A stretch of 57,318 bases of DNA from JANXXV01 sp038230275 (GTDB lineage Bacteria; Acidobacteriota; Terriglobia; Bryobacterales; Bryobacteraceae), in contig JBBRNO010000027.1 of assembly GCA_038230275.1 (NCBI GenBank), forward strand, positions 1 through 57,318. Direction: 5' to 3'. The translations under genes were made by a program, and so were the position numbers. Below, piece by piece: positions 41,777 through 49,525 of the stretch (the first letter of the stretch is position 1; each line of letters starts with the position of its first letter). The notes beneath the pieces were generated by a model. The model was not told the DNA's origin and ran no database searches. It saw only the letters and a list, made by a program, of their open reading frames with translations.

Positions 41777-42625
41777 ATGCGTGTAGTTTCCGGTCCGCTC
41801 GATAACCTGGAACAGTGGGATGATTTCGTCAAGGACCGCTACAATCCCGGCAAGACCGAAGCCCAGTTTCGCACCTATGACGACGCGACGCCGCCCGTAG
41901 TTCGCGAGTTTTATCGACAGAATCACGCGAACCAGACCCGTGACTTTGTGCTGCGGAAGAAACGGCAATATCTGGGCAAGGAACGCGGCGAAATGGGCAT
42001 CTGGGATGCCATGAATTACCTGAATACGCTGGTAGACGATAGCGATCCCGATACCGACCTCTCGCAGATCGAGCACAATTTGCAAACGGCTGAGGCAATC
42101 CGCAAGGACGGCCATCCCCGATGGTTCGTTCTCACCGGCCTGGTGCACGATTTGGGCAAACTGCTCTGCCTTTACGGGGAGCCGCAATGGGCCGTGGTTG
42201 GCGATACTTTCCCGGTGGGCTGTGCCTTCTCCGGCAAAATTGTTTTCCCGGAATTCTTCGCGGCAAATCCGGATTCCAATTACCCGGATTACCGCACGCG
42301 GCTCGGCATCTACCAGCAGAACTGTGGGCTTTCGAATGTGGATCTTTCCTGGGGGCACGATGAGTACCTCTATCACGTGATGAAAGATTATCTTCCCGAA
42401 CCTGCGCTGTACATGATTCGCTATCACTCGTTCTATCCTGGGCACCGCGAAGGCGCCTACGATTATCTGTTAAACGACAAGGATCGCGAAATGTTCGATT
42501 GGGTGCGAAAGTTCAATCCATACGATCTTTATTCGAAAGGCCATTCCAAGCCGGACGCCACCGCACTGCGGCCCTATTACGAAGAGCTGATTGCCGAATA
42601 CCTGCCCGCAAAGCTACGCTGGTAG
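41777..42625 (+). CDS. Myo-inositol oxygenase (MIOX)
   Basis: A 282-residue di-iron enzyme of the HD-domain fold that cleaves myo-inositol to D-glucuronate. Family residues: HNLQTAEAIRKDGHPRWF, LTGLVHDLGKLL (HD metal ligands), LGIYQQNCGLSNVDLSWGHDEYLY and MIRYHSFYPGHREGAY. Length is typical. It begins two bases after the fabH stop and ends four bases before the next isomerase gene, so all are one operon. Bacterial MIOX occurs in few groups; here the partner isomerase suggests inositol-to-uronate catabolism. The fabH association is unexpected. Confidence 0.92.
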   Translation: MRVVSGPLDNLEQWDDFVKDRYNPGKTEAQFRTYDDATPPVVREFYRQNHANQTRDFVLRKKRQYLGKERGEMGIWDAMNYLNTLVDDSDPDTDLSQIEHNLQTAEAIRKDGHPRWFVLTGLVHDLGKLLCLYGEPQWAVVGDTFPVGCAFSGKIVFPEFFAANPDSNYPDYRTRLGIYQQNCGLSNVDLSWGHDEYLYHVMKDYLPEPALYMIRYHSFYPGHREGAYDYLLNDKDREMFDWVRKFNPYDLYSKGHSKPDATALRPYYEELIAEYLPAKLRW

Positions 42626-42628
42626 CCT

Positions 42629-43390
42629 ATGCTGCTGGGCGCCGTAACTTACAACGTATTGAAGGACTGGGACGTCGAGACCATCGTCCGGAATTTGCAG
42701 GCCGCGGAGTTTGAAGCGGTGGAACTGCGCACCGGGCACAAGCATCTGGTGGAACCGTCCATCAATGCCGCGGAGCGCGAACGGGTGAAGAATCTGTTTG
42801 AGCGCAGCAAGGTGCGGCTGCTGAGTTTCGGCTCCACTTGCGAGTTTCAATCCCCCGACCCCGCTGAACGCCGCCGTCAAATTCAAATTGCCAAGACGTT
42901 CATCGACCTTGCTCATGATACCGGAGCATGGGGTGTAAAGGTCCGCCCAAATGGCCTTCCCAAGGAAAACGTACCGCTTGACACCACCATCGGCCGCATC
43001 GCCGATTCGTTGCGGGAACTGGGCGACGCCGGGGCCGGCAAAGGCGTGGAAATCTGGTTGGAAGTCCACGGGCAGGAGACTCAAAATCCTCCGTTCGCCG
43101 CCGCCGTCATGCGCGCCACCCGTCACGATTCGGTTGGCCTGTGCTGGAATTCAAATCCCACGGACATAGTCAACGGCAGTGTGCGTAAGAGCTGGGACCT
43201 GCTTCGCCCCTGGGTAAAGAATGCGCACATCAATGAGCTGTCCAGCGACTATCCCTGGCGTGAATTGTTTACCTTGATGAACAAATCGGGCTACGAGAAA
43301 TACACGCTCTGTGAAGCGGCGGAGAGCAAGGAGCCGGAGCGTTTCCTGCGCTACTACCGGGCGCTCTGGAAGGAACTGACTCGCGCATGA
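42629..43390 (+). CDS. Sugar phosphate isomerase/epimerase (TIM barrel)
   Basis: A 253-residue TIM-barrel of the AP-endonuclease-2 family. Strand ends carry likely metal ligands: VELRTGHKHL, WGVKVRPNG, IWLEVHGQE, GLCWNSNPTD, NAHINELSSDYP, LCEAAESKEP. Four bases after the MIOX stop, and its own stop overlaps the M14 gene start (ATGA). It could convert inositol- or uronate-derived sugars; the exact substrate is unknown. Confidence 0.9.
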   Translation: MLLGAVTYNVLKDWDVETIVRNLQAAEFEAVELRTGHKHLVEPSINAAERERVKNLFERSKVRLLSFGSTCEFQSPDPAERRRQIQIAKTFIDLAHDTGAWGVKVRPNGLPKENVPLDTTIGRIADSLRELGDAGAGKGVEIWLEVHGQETQNPPFAAAVMRATRHDSVGLCWNSNPTDIVNGSVRKSWDLLRPWVKNAHINELSSDYPWRELFTLMNKSGYEKYTLCEAAESKEPERFLRYYRALWKELTRA

Positions 43391-45798
43391 AGCTCCGGCG
43401 CCTGTCTGCACTCTTCCTCGCGGCGGCGCTGTATTCAGCGTGGTGTTCAGCGTGGTGTTCCGCGGCCGTCCCCACCCCGGAAAGCCACTTCGGCCATCGC
43501 ATGGGCGCCGACCGCAAGCTATTGGATTGGGACAAAGTAGTTTCCTACTTCCATAGCCTGGAAAAATCCAGCAACCGGATTCGCGTCGCTGAACTGGGCA
43601 AGACCACTGGCGGGCGTCCCTACATCAGTGCAACCATCGCCGCTCCGGAAACTTTGCAGCGGCTCGATTACTATCGCGGCATTCAGGCGCGCCTTGCCGA
43701 TCCGCGCAAGACCACCGAAGCCGAAGCCGAAAAGCTGTTCGCCGAAGGCAAGACAGTGGTGATGATTACGTGCTCCATTCACTCGAATGAAGTGGCGTCC
43801 ACGGCCACTGCCGTCGAATTCGCGTACAAGCTGATTACTGAAGATACGCCGAAGTTCAAGGCGATTCTGGAGAACACGATTTTCATTCTGGTTCCGTCGC
43901 AGAATCCGGACGGCGTCGACATCGTTACCCAATGGTACCGGAAAACACTCGGCACACCATTTGAAGGAACAACTCCGCCGGAACTCTTTCAGAAATACGT
44001 GGGACACGACAATAACCGCGATTGGTACATTTTTTCGCAGGTGGAAACACAGCTCGCCGTGGCGAAAATTCAGAACGTGTGGCATCCCCAGATCGTCTAC
44101 GATGTTCACCAGCAAGGTCCAACTTCGTCGCGAATGTTCGTGCCGCCGTGGCTTGATCCAGTGGATCCGAATATCGATCCCATCATTGTGCAGCTTTGCA
44201 ACGCCGTGGGCGCCACCATGGCCGCGGACCTAACGGCCGCGGGAAAGACCGGTGTGGCCATCAACGCTCTGTATGATTTTTGGACGCCCGCGCGGCACTA
44301 TCAGGCCTATCACGGCGGCTTGCGCATTCTCAGTGAATCCGCCAGCGCACGGCTGGCGACACCCATCACGGTGAAGCCCGAGGACATCAGCGGCGCGGCG
44401 CTGGGCTTCAATCCGCGGGAACGCAGTTGGAATTATCTGGAGCCCTGGCTGGGCGGTGAGTGGCATCAGCGCGACATCGTGGATTATCAATTGATCGCGC
44501 TCGAATCCTGCCTCTATCAGGCAGCCGTCCGCCGAACCGACTTCCTGCGCAGTTTCTATCGCATCGGCCAGCGTGCCGTGGCGCGAACCAGTCCAAATTC
44601 GTTTATAGTTCCCGCCACGCAACTGGACCCCGGCTCCACCAGGAAGCTTCTGCAGACCCTGGCCTACGGTGAAGTGGAGATCCATCGCGCCGGCGCCGCC
44701 TTCCGCGCGGGTGGCAAAGACTACCCTGCCGGAAGCTACGTCATTCCAATGCAACAGCCCTACGGCTCCTACGCCAAGACGCTGCTGGAGCGGCAGAATT
44801 ACCCGGACCTTCGCGTCTATCCCGGCGGACCTCCGCGCCGGCCCTACGACGTCACGGCGCAGACCTTACCGCTGCTGATGGGTGTCACCGTCGATACCAT
44901 CGATCAGCCGTTCAGCGCCGCGTTGACGCGCGTAGAAAGATTTGGCGAACCCGCCCTAAGCACCGCGGCGGGCAACGTCGATTCCTGGCGGACCGTGAAC
45001 CAGGCCTGGGCATCCGGGAATAAGGTGTGGCGCAACCGGACCACCGGCGATTTCGCTTTACAGTCCGCAAACGGCCTTCGTTCGCTCAAACAGCCCAGAG
45101 TGGCGCTCTACAAAAGCTATGTCCCCAGCATGGACGAAGGCTGGACTCGCTGGCTGCTGGAGCAATTCGGTTTCGCCTATACCACCGTCTTCAACAAGGA
45201 CATTCAGGCCGGCGATTTGCACTCGCGCTTCGATGTGATTGTATTCGCCGACCAGCGTCCCGGAGCGATTCACTCCGGCCACCGTCCAGGGGGCATGCCT
45301 GAGGAATTCACCGGTGGCCTGGCTGAGAAGGGCGCCGAGGCGCTGAAACTTTTTGCCGCGCAAGGCGGCACCGTCCTGTTCCTGAACGATTCCACGGATT
45401 ACGCTCTGGAACATCTGGGGCTGGATGCCAGAAACGTGCTGCAAGGGCTGTCGAACAAGGAGTTCTATTCCCCCGGCTCGCTGCTCAACGTGAAGGTGGA
45501 CACCACCCATCCGCTGATGCTCGGACTTCCCAGCCAGATCGCCATCTGGTCGGAAGGCAGTCCTGCGTTTGAAGTGCCCAAGGGGTCGCGGGATCGTGCA
45601 GTTGCAACATACACCGCGTCCAATGTTTTAGCATCCGGCTGGCTGCTGGGCGAAAAATTCCTGGTGAACCGTCCTGCCCTGCTCGACATTCCAACCGGTT
45701 CCGGCCACGTCATCCTGTTCGGCATGCGCCCGCAGTACCGTGCCCAAAGCTATCAGGCGTTCAAAATATTCTTCAACGCGCTGGTGTACTTCGAATAG
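43387..45798 (+). CDS. Secreted M14-family zinc carboxypeptidase-like protein
   Basis: An 803-residue protein with a signal peptide (LRRLSALFLAAALYSAWCSAW). The M14 domain (about 40-400) has the first zinc ligands in CSIHSNEVAS, VPSQNPDGVDI, HDNNRDWYIFSQVE (Arg/Asn substrate contacts) and the third ligand in VYDVHQQG. The remaining 400 residues form a beta-rich and Rossmann-like C-terminal region, ending in a glutamine-amidotransferase-like part (SALNVL, GEKFLVNRPALLDIP, VILFGMRPQYR). Length and order match known large acidobacterial M14 proteins. The 3' end overlaps the convergent HDAC-like gene by 46 bases. Confidence 0.92.
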   Translation: MKLRRLSALFLAAALYSAWCSAWCSAAVPTPESHFGHRMGADRKLLDWDKVVSYFHSLEKSSNRIRVAELGKTTGGRPYISATIAAPETLQRLDYYRGIQARLADPRKTTEAEAEKLFAEGKTVVMITCSIHSNEVASTATAVEFAYKLITEDTPKFKAILENTIFILVPSQNPDGVDIVTQWYRKTLGTPFEGTTPPELFQKYVGHDNNRDWYIFSQVETQLAVAKIQNVWHPQIVYDVHQQGPTSSRMFVPPWLDPVDPNIDPIIVQLCNAVGATMAADLTAAGKTGVAINALYDFWTPARHYQAYHGGLRILSESASARLATPITVKPEDISGAALGFNPRERSWNYLEPWLGGEWHQRDIVDYQLIALESCLYQAAVRRTDFLRSFYRIGQRAVARTSPNSFIVPATQLDPGSTRKLLQTLAYGEVEIHRAGAAFRAGGKDYPAGSYVIPMQQPYGSYAKTLLERQNYPDLRVYPGGPPRRPYDVTAQTLPLLMGVTVDTIDQPFSAALTRVERFGEPALSTAAGNVDSWRTVNQAWASGNKVWRNRTTGDFALQSANGLRSLKQPRVALYKSYVPSMDEGWTRWLLEQFGFAYTTVFNKDIQAGDLHSRFDVIVFADQRPGAIHSGHRPGGMPEEFTGGLAEKGAEALKLFAAQGGTVLFLNDSTDYALEHLGLDARNVLQGLSNKEFYSPGSLLNVKVDTTHPLMLGLPSQIAIWSEGSPAFEVPKGSRDRAVATYTASNVLASGWLLGEKFLVNRPALLDIPTGSGHVILFGMRPQYRAQSYQAFKIFFNALVYFE

Positions 45799-46682
45799 CA
45801 TTCCGCCGCGGCGCGAAACGTATTCGCATGCGCTTCCACGGTTGGCTCCACCGGGTCTGAATAGCCGCCGCCCAACGTAATGGCACAGGGAATTCCGTAG
45901 TCCAGACACGTCTTTAGCACCATCTGGTCCCGGTGCATCAATCCCTGCCCGGTTAGCGAAAGCCGCCCCAGCCTGTCGGACGCAAGGCCATCCACTCCCG
46001 ATTGGTAGAACAGAATATCCGGTCCAAAGGCCACGGCGCGCTCCAGCACAGCGGGCATCACCGACAGGTATTCCGCATCTTCGGCACCGTCCGGAAGATC
46101 GATATCCAGTTTGCTGAACTGCTTTCGAAATGGAAAGTTATTCTTGCCGTGGACGGAAATCGTCAGCACTTCGTCGTCGTCTTCAAACAACTTCGCCGTC
46201 CCGTCCCCCTGATGGACATCCAGATCCAATACGCAGGCACGCCGGATCATCCCACGCACCCGCAAGGACGCGATAGCCACCGCCACATCGTTGAACACGC
46301 AGAACCCGGCGCCCTCAGCCCGGAATGCGTGGTGCGTGCCCCCCGCCAAGCCCCCGCTGAAGCCTTCCTGCAGCGCCTGTTCGGCCGCACTGATGGTCCC
46401 GCCCACCGAAGCCAGCGTACGTCTTACCAGCCCCACCGACCACGGAAACCCAATCCGCCGCAGCACCGCCGGCGCAATGTCGCCACTTAGAAACGCACTG
46501 ATGTACGACTGATCGTGGACCAGCGCGATCGATTCGTAGTCTGCCATCGGCGACTCCTGCAAATCAAAGCAGCGTTCGGCGGCTAACAGCTCGCGCAGCA
46601 TTCTGTACTTGCGCATCGGGAACTTGTGTCCCGGCGGCAGCGGGATCTCGTAGTGGTCGCAGTAATACAACCGGAGCGGCAT
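45753..46682 (-). CDS. Histone-deacetylase-family amidohydrolase (acetoin utilization type)
   Basis: A 309-residue zinc hydrolase of the HDAC fold. Seen: the His pair in GGTHHAFRAEGAGFCVFND, zinc ligands in VLDLDVHQGDGT, and the last Asp in YQSGVDGLASDRLG with RLSLT. Bacterial members deacetylate polyamines or other acetylated amines. It converges with the M14 gene (46-base overlap); upstream is a REP-like element. Confidence 0.93.
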   Translation of the reverse strand: MPLRLYYCDHYEIPLPPGHKFPMRKYRMLRELLAAERCFDLQESPMADYESIALVHDQSYISAFLSGDIAPAVLRRIGFPWSVGLVRRTLASVGGTISAAEQALQEGFSGGLAGGTHHAFRAEGAGFCVFNDVAVAIASLRVRGMIRRACVLDLDVHQGDGTAKLFEDDDEVLTISVHGKNNFPFRKQFSKLDIDLPDGAEDAEYLSVMPAVLERAVAFGPDILFYQSGVDGLASDRLGRLSLTGQGLMHRDQMVLKTCLDYGIPCAITLGGGYSDPVEPTVEAHANTFRAAAECYSKYTSALKNILNA

Positions 46683-46697
46683 CTTAGCTGCAATCCG

Positions 46698-46722
46698 AGC
46701 CGCGACCGTTAGGTAGCGGTTG
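46698..46722. repeat. Single REP-like arm (GAGCCGCGACCGTTAGG...)
   Basis: Twenty-five bases matching the arms at 19867-19891 and 26512-26536. A less similar string follows before the DUF1080 stop (CTTCCTAGCGTTT). There is no clear opposite arm, so this is a half element. It lies between the HDAC-like and DUF1080 genes. Confidence 0.6.
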
Positions 46723-46745
46723 GCGGCATGGTCTCATAACACTTC

Positions 46746-47402
46746 CTAGCGTTTGGTCAGGTCGCGAATCATGATGTTCTTGAAGCGCATATTTCCTGAG
46801 CCCCCGGAATGGAGTTGCAGCGCGATTGGCCCATCGAAAGACTTCGGCTTCGGGTCTGTGAAATCCACCATCAATACGCCATTCAACCGCGAAACGAAGT
46901 GGTTCCCCTCTACCTTCAACAGATATTCGTTCCAATCGTCGGCACGGACCACGGTCTCATTTTCCGGAGAAGGCCACACCAGCCATCCGCGGCCATCGCC
47001 ATAGAGCCCGGCCGTGTGCTGCCCAATCCGGCAATCGATCTCAAACTGCATGCCCTGCGAAACATCGGCTGTACCCGGCTTGAAATCCACATGGAAGAAC
47101 ACGCCGCTGTTGCCGTCGCCTTCACACTTGAAGCGAAGCGAAAGATGAAAATCCTTGTAGCTCTTATCCGTCTTCAAATACCCATAATCTTTCGTCGTGG
47201 CCAGGCCGTGAATGGTGCCCGCTTCCACGTTCCATGTCTCATTGCCAACCTTCACCCAGCCGGTAAGATCTTTCCCATTAAATAGATTCACCCAGTCTTC
47301 ACCGGGCAACACCTGCTTGGTGGCCTGCGCGTACAACGCGGAGGAAAGAAGGACGAGAGCAGTCAATTTACGCATATACCGGAGTATATAACGCTTCCTC
47401 AT
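46746..47402 (-). CDS. DUF1080 (3-keto-disaccharide hydrolase-like) protein
   Basis: A 218-residue protein with a signal peptide (RKLTALVLLSSALYA). DUF1080 blocks: WVNLFNGKDLTGWVKVG, YKDFHLSLRFKCEGDGNSGVFFHV, MQFEIDCRIGQHTAGLYGDGRGW, DDWNEYLLKVEGNHFVSRLNGVL, PKPKSFDGPIALQLHSGG, MRFKNIMIRDL. Members have a concanavalin-like fold; some hydrolyse 3-keto sugars. The ATG overlaps the HAD stop (ATGA). M10 at 47375 is an alternative start closer to the signal peptide. Confidence 0.92.
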   Translation of the reverse strand: MRKRYILRYMRKLTALVLLSSALYAQATKQVLPGEDWVNLFNGKDLTGWVKVGNETWNVEAGTIHGLATTKDYGYLKTDKSYKDFHLSLRFKCEGDGNSGVFFHVDFKPGTADVSQGMQFEIDCRIGQHTAGLYGDGRGWLVWPSPENETVVRADDWNEYLLKVEGNHFVSRLNGVLMVDFTDPKPKSFDGPIALQLHSGGSGNMRFKNIMIRDLTKR

Positions 47403-48040
47403 CCGGTGACGGCGGGCAAGTCCGCGAACCGGTGGATCAGAAAGTCCGGGGGCTCAGCGGCAAGCGTCTCGGGCTGAAACCCGTATGTCACCCCGCACGC
47501 TTTGATGCCGGCATTACGGGCAGTCTGTATGTCCACCGCGCTATCGCCAATCATCATTGCGTTTCCAGCGTCCGCGGCAGCCTCGGAAAGCAGCGCCTCA
47601 ATTCCGATAGGATGCGGTTTCTTCTGCTCGAAGCTGTTGCCGCCGTAAACTTGAAAGAAATGCCGCTCCAGTCCCAGTCCGCTGATAATCGCCTTGCTGA
47701 TCCTTACCGGCTTGTTCGTCAGCACCGCCATCCGCTTTCCGCGCTCCAGCAGAATGTCCAGCGTTTCGGCCACGCCCGGATATAGCGTCGTGTAGTCCAG
47801 CATGTGCTCGCGATAGTAGGCAAGAAAAAACTCCAGCGCCTGCTGCACCTGCGCCTCACTGGCATCCGGACCAAGCGATCGCCTGATCAGCATCGGCGCT
47901 CCGTTACCAACGTAGGAAAACACCAGCGGGTGCGGCAGATCGTTCATGCCCATATGAGCGCGCGAGGCATTCACCGCGTGCGCCAGGTCCAGCTTGGAAT
48001 CAATCAGGGTACCGTCCAAATCGAAAATCAACAGGTTCAT
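47399..48040 (-). CDS. gph: HAD-family phosphatase (phosphoglycolate phosphatase type)
   Basis: A 213-residue HAD hydrolase. Motif I is LLIFDLDGTLIDS; the cap domain spans about 15-85; motif II is AVLTNKPV; motif III/IV are FEQKKPHPIG and MMIGDSAVDIQTARNAG. Cap type and length fit Gph, which removes 2-phosphoglycolate. It lies 13 bases after cvpA and overlaps DUF1080 by four bases. The precise substrate cannot be told from sequence. Confidence 0.85.
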   Translation of the reverse strand: MNLLIFDLDGTLIDSKLDLAHAVNASRAHMGMNDLPHPLVFSYVGNGAPMLIRRSLGPDASEAQVQQALEFFLAYYREHMLDYTTLYPGVAETLDILLERGKRMAVLTNKPVRISKAIISGLGLERHFFQVYGGNSFEQKKPHPIGIEALLSEAAADAGNAMMIGDSAVDIQTARNAGIKACGVTYGFQPETLAAEPPDFLIHRFADLPAVTG

Positions 48041-48053
48041 TCGGGAGTCAGAC

Positions 48054-48614
48054 CTAATCCGCGGGCAGCTTCTTCGTCTTCTTTTTCATAGTAGCTTCCC
48101 AGGCCTTCCTGATCTCCTCGTAGCCCTTACGAAACCCGTCCTTCAGTTCAAACGGGGTAACGGCCGATAGTACATTGGCCGACTCCATCACATAAGGCGC
48201 AAGGTAGGAATCCACCACTGCGTTGTGCGTCCGGGCCGGCGCAAACGCAAGCATGATCATCAACAGCGCCACCGAAGCCAGCAGCCCGCGGACGGCGCCG
48301 AATATTGCCCCCAGAGCGCGGTCCAACCAGGAAAGTCCAACCAGCTTGAACATGCGCACCAGCACCATACTCACCAACGATCCAATGGTGAGCACAATTG
48401 CCAGCACAGTCAGGAAGCCCAGAAAATTCGCTACGCCCGGTGATATCACATACGGAAGCAACCACGCCGCCGCTGTCCCGTAAAACCACGAAGCCATAAC
48501 GATGCCCACCAACGCTGCGATGAACCCGATGCCAATCCGGATGAAGCCCTTCGCAAACCCCGCCGCGAGGGAGACGCAAATCAGAATACCGAAGACGAAA
48601 TCCAGCCAACTCAT
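48054..48614 (-). CDS. CvpA-family membrane protein
   Basis: A 186-residue protein with four helices (for example FVFGILICVSLAAGFAKGF, IGFIAALVGIVMASWF, NFLGFLTVLAIVLTIGSLVSMVLV, FGAVRGLLASVALLMIMLAFA) and the CvpA signature LSWLDRALGAIFGAVRG. CvpA family proteins in other bacteria affect colicin V export and envelope stress. It overlaps purC by four bases, an arrangement conserved in some bacteria near purine genes. Confidence 0.9.
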   Translation of the reverse strand: MSWLDFVFGILICVSLAAGFAKGFIRIGIGFIAALVGIVMASWFYGTAAAWLLPYVISPGVANFLGFLTVLAIVLTIGSLVSMVLVRMFKLVGLSWLDRALGAIFGAVRGLLASVALLMIMLAFAPARTHNAVVDSYLAPYVMESANVLSAVTPFELKDGFRKGYEEIRKAWEATMKKKTKKLPAD

Positions 48615-49519
48615 AGACTCTTGCCGGCCAGTACGCGATAAGCTTCCTTGTATTTCTCGCTGGTCCGCTCGGCCACCTCAGGCGGCAGCGCCGGTGCGGG
48701 CGGACGTTTATTCCACTGAATCGCTTCCAGAAAATCGCGCACATACTGCTTATCGAAGGATTGCTGCGCCCCGCCCGGCTTGTAGGAGTCCATCGGCCAG
48801 AAGCGCGAGGAATCCGGCGTCAGTACTTCATCGGCCAGCACCAATTGATCGTCCACAAAGCCAAACTCGAATTTTGTATCGGCGATCAGGATGCCCTTGG
48901 TCTCAGCGTAGGCGGCCGCCCGCGAATAGATGTCCAGCGTCAGGAAACGCAACTTCTCCGCCAACTCGCGCCCCACCAGGTTCACCGCATTTTCGAACGA
49001 AATGTTTTCATCGTGCCCGGACTCGGCCTTGCTGGCCGGCGTGAAGATCGGCTCTGGAAGCCGCTCGCTCTCCGCCAGCCCAGCCGGAAGCGGGATGCCG
49101 CAAATTGCGCCGGTAGCTTTGTAATCTTTCCAGCCCGAGCCGGAAATATATCCGCGCGCCACGCACTCAATCTCAATCATCTTCGCGCGCTTCACCAGCA
49201 TAGAGCGGCCTTCTAATTGATCCGCGAATGGCTGCAATGCCGCCGGATAATCCTCCAGCCGCGTTGCCAGCAAATGGTTCGGCGGCACGTCGCACAGAAA
49301 ATCAAACCAGAACAGCGACAGCTGCGTCAGCACGCGGCCTTTGTCCGGAATTCCAGAGGCAAGAATATAGTCGAAGGCGGAGATCCGGTCCGTGGCCACA
49401 ATCAGCAGATTGTCGTCCACCCGGTAGATATCGCGCACTTTGCCGCGGCCATGCAATGGGAAGCCGGGCAGATCGGTTTTCAGAAGAATCGGAGTCACTT
49501 CGGTCCAGTATCGCAGCAA
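48611..49519 (-). CDS. purC: Phosphoribosylaminoimidazole-succinocarboxamide synthase
   Basis: A 302-residue enzyme of purine biosynthesis, joining CAIR and aspartate to make SAICAR. Motifs: GRGKVRDIYRVDDNLLIVATDRISAFDYIL, ECVARGYISGSGWKDY, ISFENAVNLVGRELAEKLR, LIADTKFEFGF and VLADEVLTPDSSRFWP. The length is typical for the SAICAR synthetase I group. A GTG eight codons downstream is an alternative start. It heads an operon of purC-cvpA-gph-DUF1080. Confidence 0.95.
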   Translation of the reverse strand: MLRYWTEVTPILLKTDLPGFPLHGRGKVRDIYRVDDNLLIVATDRISAFDYILASGIPDKGRVLTQLSLFWFDFLCDVPPNHLLATRLEDYPAALQPFADQLEGRSMLVKRAKMIEIECVARGYISGSGWKDYKATGAICGIPLPAGLAESERLPEPIFTPASKAESGHDENISFENAVNLVGRELAEKLRFLTLDIYSRAAAYAETKGILIADTKFEFGFVDDQLVLADEVLTPDSSRFWPMDSYKPGGAQQSFDKQYVRDFLEAIQWNKRPPAPALPPEVAERTSEKYKEAYRVLAGKSL

Positions 49520-49525
49520 TCGCGT

